Origin: Eutrophocola sp964503965
GTDB taxonomy: Bacteria; Pseudomonadota; Gammaproteobacteria; Pseudomonadales; Pseudohongiellaceae
Length of the DNA stretch: 64,000 bases
Assembly (NCBI GenBank): GCA_964503965.1
Contig: CAZDCK010000004.1
Span: forward strand, 1-64,000
Reading direction: 5' to 3'
Positions 52,614-59,974 of this stretch are shown here, piece after piece; within the stretch, counting starts at the first letter, position 1, and each line of letters begins with the position of its first letter. The translations under genes and the position numbers were made by a program. Below the pieces are notes generated by a model, which saw only the letters and a program-made list of their open reading frames with translations, was not told the DNA's origin and searched no databases.

Positions 52614-54915
52614 GCATGCATTACCAAAGAGTCCTTCACGCCGGTCTTTCCTGGGTAAGGGCGGCGCCCTGGTTTTCGCCTGTACGGCAGGCAGCAGTGT
52701 CAACCTGCTTACCCTGGATAATGCCCAGGCCCAGACACTGTCTGCAGCTCCAAGGGCTATTGGTCCGGATCAACTGGATACCTGGCTTTCCTTCGATGGC
52801 AACGGGCTGGTGACAGCGTTCTTTGGCAAGATGGATATGGGGCAGGGTGTCGACACTGCTATTGCCCAGGTGGTGGCTGAAGAACTGGATCTGGATGTCA
52901 GCCGTGTCAGCGTGGTAATGGGCGATACCCATCTTACGCCTAACCAGGGGGGCGCCAGTGGATCCAGTGGTTGTCGTCTTGGGGCCAATGCCCTGCGCAA
53001 TGCCGCTGCCGAAGCCCGGCGGGTGTTTGTTAAACGTGCTTCCGATGTGCTTGGTGTTCCGGTCGAGTCCCTCATGGTCAGTGAAGGGGTGGTGGTTTCA
53101 CAAAGTAATGCCGGGATTCGCATCAGCTATGCTGATCTTATCGCTGACGGTTTCGACACCGGACTGGACTGGAACGGGACTTTTGGAAACGGGCTTAATG
53201 TGAATGGCCTGGCACAGCCCAAGAATCCGGCGGATTACAAGGTGGTGGGAACTGGCGTTCCACGCAAGGATATTCCCGGCAAGATCATGGCGACGACAGA
53301 GTTCTGTCATCATGTGATCCTTCCCGAAATGCTCCATGCCCGGGCTGTACGTCCGCCGGTCGCCAACCAGTTACCGGGAAGCGTGGATGAAGGTTCCATT
53401 GCCCACATCGATTCCGCCCGGGTCGTGCGCCTGGGAGACTTTGTCGCCGTAGTAGCGGACACGGAATGGGCTGCAGTGAAGGCGGCCCGTGAAATATCGA
53501 TGGAATGGATAGCTGCCGATGATCCTTTCCCACCGATGGAATCCCTGTTTGCACACATAGAAAACAGTCCACCCAGCGGCGATAGTGCGACCGGTGGTTT
53601 CGGCGGCCAGCCCTATGAGACAGCACCATCACTTGAAGCTATCGCCGGAGCGGACCAGCAGCTGGAAGCAAAATACCAGGTGCCTTTTCAGTCTCATGCC
53701 CGCATGGGGCCCTCTGTGGGTGTGGCTGATGTGAAAGCTGATCATGCGGTGATATATGCAGATACACAAAAATCCCATGATACCCGTAACGGTTTGGCAA
53801 AAATTCTTGGTATGGAACCTGGGCAGGTACGGGTGATCTGGAAACCGGGTCCGGGGTCCTATGGGCGCAGTGATGCTGATGAAGCTGCCTATGAAGCCGC
53901 GTTACTGTCCCAGTATCTTGGCGTACCAGTCCGTATGCAGTGGATGCGTCATGAAGGCCATGCCTGGGATCCCAAGGCGCCACCTTGTGTCATTACCTGT
54001 CGGGCAGGAATAGAAGCGGATCAATCCATACGTGGCTGGTACTACCATGCCAAGGGGATGTCCGGCTGGGATGTCTGGTTCAATGCATCAGAACCCAAGG
54101 ATACGCTCATAGGACAACTGACGGGTTACGAGAGGGAAGGGCGTTACAATTTCGGGGCACCGACAGAATCCTATGACTTTCCAAACAGTGTGTCTTACTG
54201 GGAAACTGTGGCGCCACTCCAGGAAAAGGCTTCTCCCCTGAGAACCTCCCATATGCGTGCTCCCCAGGAGCCACAGATCCATTTTGCCCATGAAAGTTTT
54301 ATCGATGAAGTGGCTGTGGCTTCCGGGCAGGACCCGATTGACCTGCGCCTGAAATACCTGGAAAACGAGCGGGAAAGGGCCGTGCTGGAAACCGTTGCGG
54401 ATCTTGCAGACTGGGAAAGGCGTCCGGCACCGCAGGGTAAAAAGGAAGGTGAATTACTGACTGGACGGGGTGTTGCACTCGCCACGGCATTTGGAGGATT
54501 TGTGGCCACTGTCTGTGATGTGGAGGTGGAACCGGCCACGGGACATATCTGGGCCAGGAAGTTTTATGTAGCTCATGACTGTGGACTGATTATCAATCCG
54601 AAAGGGCTGCATACTACTATCGAAGGCAATATTGTCCAGGGATTGAGCCGGACACTGTTCGAGGAAGTAAGATTTGATGAACAGATGGTGCGCAGTGTGG
54701 ACTGGGCGACCTACCCGATCCTGGAAATGCAGGATGCCCCGGAAAATATCGACATAGCGACTATCAACCGTCCGGACATGCCAGCCGGAGGGGCGGGTGA
54801 GCCGAGTCATGTAACAGTGCCTGCTGCCGTAGCCAATGCCGTATTCAATGCCACCGGGGTGCGCATGCGTCGACTGCCGCTATCGCCGGAATATGTAAAA
54901 GCTGCCCTGGCGTAA
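52606..54915 (+). CDS. Molybdopterin-binding large subunit (IorB-like), Tat-exported
   Basis: 769 residues, usual for single-chain two-subunit Mo hydroxylases of the isoquinoline/aldehyde oxidoreductase type. Twin-arginine signal PSRRSFLGKGG (RR at 12-13) ending near NAQAQ. MCD binding marks include GPGSYGRSDADEAAYEAALLS; the catalytic Glu is in PAGGAGEPSHVTVPAAVANA. No FAD subunit is encoded, which fits cytochrome-linked periplasmic enzymes. Probable substrate is an N-heterocycle or aldehyde, by family analogy only. Overlaps the iron-sulfur gene by eight bases. Confidence 0.92.
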   Translation: MGKHALPKSPSRRSFLGKGGALVFACTAGSSVNLLTLDNAQAQTLSAAPRAIGPDQLDTWLSFDGNGLVTAFFGKMDMGQGVDTAIAQVVAEELDLDVSRVSVVMGDTHLTPNQGGASGSSGCRLGANALRNAAAEARRVFVKRASDVLGVPVESLMVSEGVVVSQSNAGIRISYADLIADGFDTGLDWNGTFGNGLNVNGLAQPKNPADYKVVGTGVPRKDIPGKIMATTEFCHHVILPEMLHARAVRPPVANQLPGSVDEGSIAHIDSARVVRLGDFVAVVADTEWAAVKAAREISMEWIAADDPFPPMESLFAHIENSPPSGDSATGGFGGQPYETAPSLEAIAGADQQLEAKYQVPFQSHARMGPSVGVADVKADHAVIYADTQKSHDTRNGLAKILGMEPGQVRVIWKPGPGSYGRSDADEAAYEAALLSQYLGVPVRMQWMRHEGHAWDPKAPPCVITCRAGIEADQSIRGWYYHAKGMSGWDVWFNASEPKDTLIGQLTGYEREGRYNFGAPTESYDFPNSVSYWETVAPLQEKASPLRTSHMRAPQEPQIHFAHESFIDEVAVASGQDPIDLRLKYLENERERAVLETVADLADWERRPAPQGKKEGELLTGRGVALATAFGGFVATVCDVEVEPATGHIWARKFYVAHDCGLIINPKGLHTTIEGNIVQGLSRTLFEEVRFDEQMVRSVDWATYPILEMQDAPENIDIATINRPDMPAGGAGEPSHVTVPAAVANAVFNATGVRMRRLPLSPEYVKAALA

Positions 54916-55030
54916 AGGGTCGGCAACTTGATTGGCAATCTGTCCTTTATTGTGGGAAAGTTAAGGGTAACTTGCTGACGCGAATAATAATAAAAGTCAT
55001 ATGGCACCTGCCTGGCCGTAGGGGGATATC

Positions 55031-56146
55031 ATGAAAACACGCATAACCTGCCTGGTTGGCGCTTGCTGCCTTGCCAGCACCGTATCGGCCCATCACGGGT
55101 TTGGTCGTTTCGATATGAATGCTGAAGAGGCATGGTCAGGAACGCTGACCGGAATAGAATTTGTGAATCCCCACTCCTACGTGAATTTCGATATGATGCT
55201 TGCGGATGGCAGTATCCGTCATATGGGCTGCGAAATGCGTGCAGCAACCGTATTACGGCGCTCTGGGTGGTCGAAGGAGATGTTTGTAGAAGGGGCTTTT
55301 CTGGAGATTACCGGTCGCCCCCATCGCGATGATCCGACTTCCTGCTACGTGGAAACCATTGCTATCGGAGATGCCCCGGCGCTTGAACGCTACCAGCAGC
55401 TAAGTGACAACAGCAACAACCATGAAAACCGGCCCATGCGCCTGCCATCAGGCGAGCCCAACATCGCTGGCGACTGGGCCCAGGAACAGTACCTGCTTGC
55501 GAATCTGCCGGATGGCAGTATGGCCGGTCTCGTGCCCAAGAGCATGGTTGATGGTATTGAGTCTGGCGAGATTGAGCGCTCCGAGGCACCGGATTCCGGC
55601 TGGGGTCCAAGACCGGTCTCTCTCACCGAAGCAGGAGAGGCCGCGGCGGAAATCCTGCGCAACGAAGCCCCGGAAGATAATCCCCGTATTGCCTGTGAAA
55701 TCACCAGTATTCTTTTCGACTGGGTGTTTGATGGCCCGATCAATCGCATTACCCAGGAAGAAGACACGATCACTATCGAGTACGGCCGTGACCTGGTGCG
55801 TACAGTGCATATGGATGGCAACAAGCCCTCCAATATCTCTCCGAGTCGGGGAGGTTATTCCATGGGGCGCTGGGAAGGAGATGTTCTGGTAGTAGAGACA
55901 GGCGATTTCCTGGAAGGTCGACTGGCAGGAACAGTTCCTCACAGCGATCAGCTAAAAGTCACTGAACGATTCACCCTGCAGCGTGATTGGCTCAATCGGG
56001 TAGAGCTGCTAAGGGAGTTTGAGGCAGAGGATCCCGTCTATTTCCAGGACCAGTATACCGGTGCTGACCGTGTCCTGCTGGCTGATGCGCCCTTTGCCAT
56101 CGACCCCTGTAAGGAACTAGCCTTTGAGTACACACAGGAAGAGTGA
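55031..56146 (+). CDS. Exported DUF6152 and GDTLVV fusion protein
   Basis: 371 residues from an ATG with GGGGGA upstream. Signal peptide ending TVSA20; mature start His-His-Gly. DUF6152 domain: AWSGTLTGIEFVNPHSYVNFD, MGCEMRAATVLRRSGW. After a linker the GDTLVV part: RPMRLPSGEPNIAGDWAQ, YSMGRWEGDVLVVETGDF, VPHSDQLKVTERF and DPVYFQDQY. This is the second DUF6152-GDTLVV fusion in the window. It follows the Mo hydroxylase by about 115 bases in the same direction and may be read with it. Confidence 0.8.
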   Translation: MKTRITCLVGACCLASTVSAHHGFGRFDMNAEEAWSGTLTGIEFVNPHSYVNFDMMLADGSIRHMGCEMRAATVLRRSGWSKEMFVEGAFLEITGRPHRDDPTSCYVETIAIGDAPALERYQQLSDNSNNHENRPMRLPSGEPNIAGDWAQEQYLLANLPDGSMAGLVPKSMVDGIESGEIERSEAPDSGWGPRPVSLTEAGEAAAEILRNEAPEDNPRIACEITSILFDWVFDGPINRITQEEDTITIEYGRDLVRTVHMDGNKPSNISPSRGGYSMGRWEGDVLVVETGDFLEGRLAGTVPHSDQLKVTERFTLQRDWLNRVELLREFEAEDPVYFQDQYTGADRVLLADAPFAIDPCKELAFEYTQEE

Positions 56147-56209
56147 GTTTGAATCCGGAATTCCCGCTGTTCTTTTTCAAGCTGTTAAAATTTTTTTAGG
56201 AGTTACTGT

Positions 56210-56773
56210 ATGAAGTTTTTTTTCAATTTGAAGCTTGCCACCAAAGAATATGTGTCTGGATTGTGCGGCTGCCTTTTACTGATTGCAGTACTGCCTGTCT
56301 CAGCCCAGGTGCCTATCACCACCCAGGAAACACTGCTGGATCGCCTCCAGATCGAGGATATTCTGCTGGCATACTATTATGGCTTTGAAGTGGATGATGG
56401 CCATGACTGGACTACCATGTATACCGAGGATGCCGTGCTGGATATCAATGGCATGGTTTATCAGGGCAAGGCGGCTATCCAGGGGCTTTACGATAACTAC
56501 AGCGAGATATCACCGGAAGAAGACGTGCCAGGTAAAGTGCACGTGCTGATGACCAATCCACGGATCATTGTTGATGGTGATACGGCCACTGCCCACATGA
56601 TTTATACAGAGGTCATGAATGATTCCGTATATCTGGCACCGCGCCTGATCGAACAGGGCAGGGAAGACACGAAGTTCCGCAAGATCAATGGTAGCTGGTA
56701 TATCACAGAACGCCTGATCACCCAGGACGGCGGTCTGCCTCCGGCATACTTTGATACTTATAAACCTCGCTAG
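56210..56773 (+). CDS. Exported SnoaL-like protein
   Basis: 187 residues, signal peptide ending VSAQ. One SnoaL_4-type domain: LLDRLQIEDILLAYYYGFEVDDGHD, MYTEDAVLDINGM, HVLMTNPRIIVDGD, EDTKFRKINGSWYITERL. Clear paralogue of 39831-40388, with the same LLDRxQIEDxL start after the signal. Lies 63 bases after the DUF6152-GDTLVV fusion gene, with AGGAG upstream, and is probably in the same unit. Confidence 0.8.
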   Translation: MKFFFNLKLATKEYVSGLCGCLLLIAVLPVSAQVPITTQETLLDRLQIEDILLAYYYGFEVDDGHDWTTMYTEDAVLDINGMVYQGKAAIQGLYDNYSEISPEEDVPGKVHVLMTNPRIIVDGDTATAHMIYTEVMNDSVYLAPRLIEQGREDTKFRKINGSWYITERLITQDGGLPPAYFDTYKPR

Positions 56774-56904
56774 CCGATGATCTAAATGTCAATGTACTTC
56801 GACGCTGACCAGGATTGATAATACTGTTCTCTCTATCGATTGATCATTATTGCCTATAGTTTGATACTCTTGCTAACACTTGAATTAACCGAGATATAAA
56901 TAGA

Positions 56905-57465
56905 ATGAAAAAAATACTGACATTGCTTGCCATGTTACTGGTCTCAGCGACGGCTATCGCTGAAAAACATCCTGACGGTTATGCCGATGACCGCGCGGCT
57001 ATTATCGATCTGCAGCATCGCTACGTGCTGGCAATGGATTATTTTGATGCGGATGGCTACGCTGAAGTGTTTGCCGAAGACGGTGTCCTTGACTGGGCCG
57101 GTGGTATCGTCGAGGGTCGGGAAACTATTCGTGAATTCATGTCGACAGGTACTTATGACTTGAGAACAATTGGTTTCCAGCCCGCCGAAACACCAGATGG
57201 CAAGGAATGGCAGTCAACGGTCCGTCATCTTATTACTAACCAGGTGATTATTGTCGAAGGGGATACAGCGAAGGCAGTTACCTACTGGATGAACTATGCG
57301 AATAACGCTGATCGTCGCCAGATCCAGTGGTTAAGCTTTGGTTCCTGGGAAGATGAATACGTCAAGATCGATGGTGAATGGTTCTTCTCCCTGCACAAGA
57401 TTTTCAATGAAGGAAACCCCAGAACCTTTACTGCCGGTCAGCCGAATCCACTGAAAGATCTCTGA
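56905..57465 (+). CDS. Exported SnoaL-like protein
   Basis: 186 residues with signal peptide ending ATAIAEK. Single SnoaL_4-type domain: DLQHRYVLAMDYFDADGYAEVFAEDGVLDWAGG, VRHLITNQVIIVEGD, KIDGEWFFSLHKIFNEGN. It is related to but more diverged than the previous gene. AGATATAA lies upstream, but no distinct ribosome site. A separate promoter probably lies in the 130-base gap before it. Confidence 0.78.
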   Translation: MKKILTLLAMLLVSATAIAEKHPDGYADDRAAIIDLQHRYVLAMDYFDADGYAEVFAEDGVLDWAGGIVEGRETIREFMSTGTYDLRTIGFQPAETPDGKEWQSTVRHLITNQVIIVEGDTAKAVTYWMNYANNADRRQIQWLSFGSWEDEYVKIDGEWFFSLHKIFNEGNPRTFTAGQPNPLKDL

Positions 57466-57517
57466 GGTCTGGCCATCGTCAGAGCGTTCCTGGCTCTGCT
57501 GGATTTTCTACCCCTTT

Positions 57518-57715
57518 GTGTTCCTGGTGCGTCGGCTATTCAGCACCAGGTATATCCAGCATTACGACAGAGAACGCGATCGTATGGGAACGTTCCTTAT
57601 TGAAGAAGCTATGTTTAAAGACCTGCTGCTCGAACATAGCCAGAGTAGTCTTTTTCATGCGCTGGTGGATGCCGATAAATACTATAAACAGGACAATGGA
57701 GCAGGCCGGGGATGA
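57518..57715 (+). CDS. Possible small protein upstream of YqaA gene
   Basis: 65 residues from a GTG; the frame stays open further upstream without any ATG, so the start is uncertain. The stop overlaps the YqaA start in an ATGA arrangement, which supports it being translated. Sequence: Arg- and Tyr-rich start (RRLFSTRYIQHYDRERDR) then amphipathic helices. No family was recognised. It could be a small adaptor of the membrane protein or a decayed remnant. Confidence 0.4.
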   Translation: MFLVRRLFSTRYIQHYDRERDRMGTFLIEEAMFKDLLLEHSQSSLFHALVDADKYYKQDNGAGRG

Positions 57716-58134
57716 CCGCTTATATCAGCCTGTTTGCCGTCTCATTCCTGGCGGCGACTATTTTACCGGCCTATTCCGAGGTACTGTTTGCCGCCCTGGT
57801 CACCCAGGGCTATGATCCCTGGTTACTGCTGATCTGGGCCACTACCGGCAATACCCTTGGTGCCTGCCTGAACTGGGTGTTGGGGCGTTTCCTGCTGCAC
57901 TACCAGGACCGTCAATGGTTTCCCTTTCATGAAGAGCAGCTGGGGCGTGCCCAGCGCTGGTTCCAGAAATATGGGGTATGGTCCCTGTTGATGGCATGGG
58001 CGCCGGTGGTTGGTGATGCGCTTACCTTCATTGCCGGCATAATGCGTGTGCCATTCCCGGTCTTTGTACTGCTTACCGGTATCGGTAAAGGGCTGAGATA
58101 TCTTATTCTGCTGGGGTTGGTGCCGCTGATATAG
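57712..58134 (+). CDS. YqaA-like (DedA/VTT) membrane protein
   Basis: 140 residues with four hydrophobic segments. Family elements: FLAATILPAYSEVLFAALVTQG, ATTGNTLGACLNWVLGRFLL, then AQRWFQKYGVWSLLMAWAPVVGDALTFIAG, the signature stretch of YqaA/DedA-type proteins. These proteins resemble the lipid-scramblase-related VTT superfamily; the YqaA role is not settled. Length matches E. coli YqaA. A core-genome type gene. Confidence 0.9.
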   Translation: MTAYISLFAVSFLAATILPAYSEVLFAALVTQGYDPWLLLIWATTGNTLGACLNWVLGRFLLHYQDRQWFPFHEEQLGRAQRWFQKYGVWSLLMAWAPVVGDALTFIAGIMRVPFPVFVLLTGIGKGLRYLILLGLVPLI

Positions 58135-58286
58135 TCGTAAAATTCCCAAAAGTGGTGGTAGCAACTTTTATCTTGAACATGTAAGCCATGATTTCTTTGT
58201 AAAAACGGAATTTTTTTATCAAGATCAATTCATTGTCTGTCTCTAATGATATGCTGGAGAAAGATACCAGTACCAGTATGTAACTC

Positions 58287-58716
58287 ATGCCTGATACCCT
58301 GAAAAAACTGCTCAAGGCCATGCTTGGCAGCATGCGAGACGCCCATTGTGGTGGTGATCCTGTTTTTCCAGTTTGCGGTGCTTCAGCAGCCTCTGCCGAA
58401 TATCGGGCAATTACTGGTGGGTATCCTGTTCGTGATCCTGGGTCTTACCTTCTTTATTCATGGTCTGAAACAGGGACTGTTTCCCATCGGTGAAACCATG
58501 GCTCATGAATTTGCCCGCAAGAGCAGTGTGCTGTGGCTTTTAGTATTCGCGTTTGCCCTGGGGTTTGGCACTACGGTTGCTGAGCCAGCCCTGATTGCCG
58601 TAGCAGCCGAGGCGGCAGATGTGGCTGCTGTGGGGAAGATGATTGAAAATACTGAGGCCGCCAAGGGCAGTTACGCCACAGCCCTGTGCTTGCCGGTTAT
58701 CTTGATTCGAGAATGA
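58287..58716 (+). pseudogene. Broken DUF1538 membrane-protein gene
   Basis: The start MPDTLKKLLKAMLGSMRDA (frame of 58287) continues in another frame as PIVVVILFFQFAVLQQPLPNIGQ (frame of 58324), so a single base is missing near 58340. The second frame then gives typical DUF1538 sequence (FIHGLKQGLFPIGETMAHE, GFGTTVAEPALIAVAAEA) that stops abruptly after ATAL with an unrelated CLPVILIRE ending. DUF1538 proteins are much longer, so the 3' part is lost. The breakpoint near 58684 lies at the 3' end of ligB on the opposite strand. A sequencing indel could explain the frameshift but not the truncation. Confidence 0.8.
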
Positions 58717-59536
58717 TGTGTCCTACACCGGTGCTTGATGCCGGCACATGCATGAAACGATAGATTTCTTCCACGTTTTCTCCCAATGCACCCCGCATTA
58801 CCAGCCACATCACCAATTCCACGGCCTCGGCTCCCGCTTCACGCATGTATTCAAGGTGAGAGAGTTGTGTGAGCTGTTGCGGATCTTGTGAAAGCCCATC
58901 CAGGAAAGCCTTGTCGAAATCCTGGTTAATCAGTCCGGCTCTTGGGCCCTGGATCTGGTGTGACATCCCGCCGGTACCGAAGATGACTACGTTCAAATCC
59001 TCATCCCAGTTTTCCACGGCTTTCCTGATGGCTTTACCCAGCTGGTAGCAGCGGTTTCCCGTGGGCGGAGGGTACTGCACCACGTTAACGGCTATGGGAA
59101 TAACCGGAAAGGGCCAGGCCTCTGGTTCTCCGCACAGGAGACTCAGGGGGACAGTAAGACCATGGTCCACTTCCATTTCATTGACAATAGTCAGGTCAAA
59201 TTCATCCAGGATAATTGACTGGACGAGGTGGGACGCAAAGTCCGGGTATCCCTTCACCACGGGCACTGGCCGTGCTCCCCAGCCTTCATCGGCTATGGGA
59301 AATTCATCCGCACAGCCAACGGCAAAGGTCGGGATCATGGAGAAATCAAAGGCGTTGTTGTGATCGTTGTAGACCATGATGGCCAGATCCGGAGCAGTAT
59401 CCGTCATCCACTTCTTCGCTGGTTTGTACCCATCAAACATGGGTTTCCAGTAATCGGTGTCCTGTTTGCCAAGATCCACGGCTGCACCAATGGCAGGAGT
59501 ATGCGAGGTGCCTATACCGGCTATGATCGTTGCCAT
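58697..59536 (-). CDS. ligB: Protocatechuate 4,5-dioxygenase beta subunit (LigB)
   Basis: 279 residues. Aligns along its length with Sphingobium LigB. Non-heme Fe(II) ligands are present: His12 (GTSHTP), His59 (YNDHNN) and Glu240 (AVELVMW), with the catalytic His193 (GGMSHQ). The enzyme cleaves protocatechuate between C4 and C5 to 4-carboxy-2-hydroxymuconate semialdehyde. Its start overlaps the ligA stop by one base. Downstream pathway genes (LigC, LigI, LigJ, LigK) are not in the window. Cytoplasmic. Confidence 0.95.
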   Translation of the reverse strand: MATIIAGIGTSHTPAIGAAVDLGKQDTDYWKPMFDGYKPAKKWMTDTAPDLAIMVYNDHNNAFDFSMIPTFAVGCADEFPIADEGWGARPVPVVKGYPDFASHLVQSIILDEFDLTIVNEMEVDHGLTVPLSLLCGEPEAWPFPVIPIAVNVVQYPPPTGNRCYQLGKAIRKAVENWDEDLNVVIFGTGGMSHQIQGPRAGLINQDFDKAFLDGLSQDPQQLTQLSHLEYMREAGAEAVELVMWLVMRGALGENVEEIYRFMHVPASSTGVGHIILESR

Positions 59537-59931
59537 CAGTTGTTTCCTTCTGATTTGGAGCGCCAGCCGTCAGGTGAACGACCACCGTTCAGCATCATGT
59601 TTACGTATTCCTGTTCGGTCATGCCAGTCATTTCTGCGGCCATGTACTGGTAGGAATGCTGGTCCGTAAAGGCAAGCTTGGCCAGGCAATACACCACACC
59701 ACCCAGCGCGAGCAGGGTATTCCAGTCCCGGTCCAGTACGGCATCACGCTGGGCTTCGGTCATCGGGAATTTTTCCAGGTAAGCTTTCTCATCTGCCAGG
59801 AACGTCTCGCGATTTTCCGCTTTCATCAGGGACATAAAAAATGTATTCAGGTGGTAGCCCTTCCTGGCGCGACGGGCATCAAATACCCATGTGCCGGGCA
59901 AGTCTTCGTAGGCTTCTTTGCTTTTCGACAT
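59536..59931 (-). CDS. ligA: Protocatechuate 4,5-dioxygenase alpha subunit (LigA)
   Basis: 131 residues, similar in length to LigA (139). Family pattern: PGTWVFDARRARKGYHLNTFFMSLMKAENR, KFPMTEAQRDAVLDRDWNTLL and TGMTEQEYVNMMLNGGRSPDGWRS. The alpha subunit covers the active site of LigB. Translationally coupled to ligB through a TGATG overlap. The PQQ dehydrogenase gene ends 43 bases upstream, so the three genes may form one operon. Confidence 0.94.
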   Translation of the reverse strand: MSKSKEAYEDLPGTWVFDARRARKGYHLNTFFMSLMKAENRETFLADEKAYLEKFPMTEAQRDAVLDRDWNTLLALGGVVYCLAKLAFTDQHSYQYMAAEMTGMTEQEYVNMMLNGGRSPDGWRSKSEGNN

Positions 59932-59974
59932 TCTTCGCTTCCAGGTGATAAAAATTGATTGAGAACCAGGCGAC

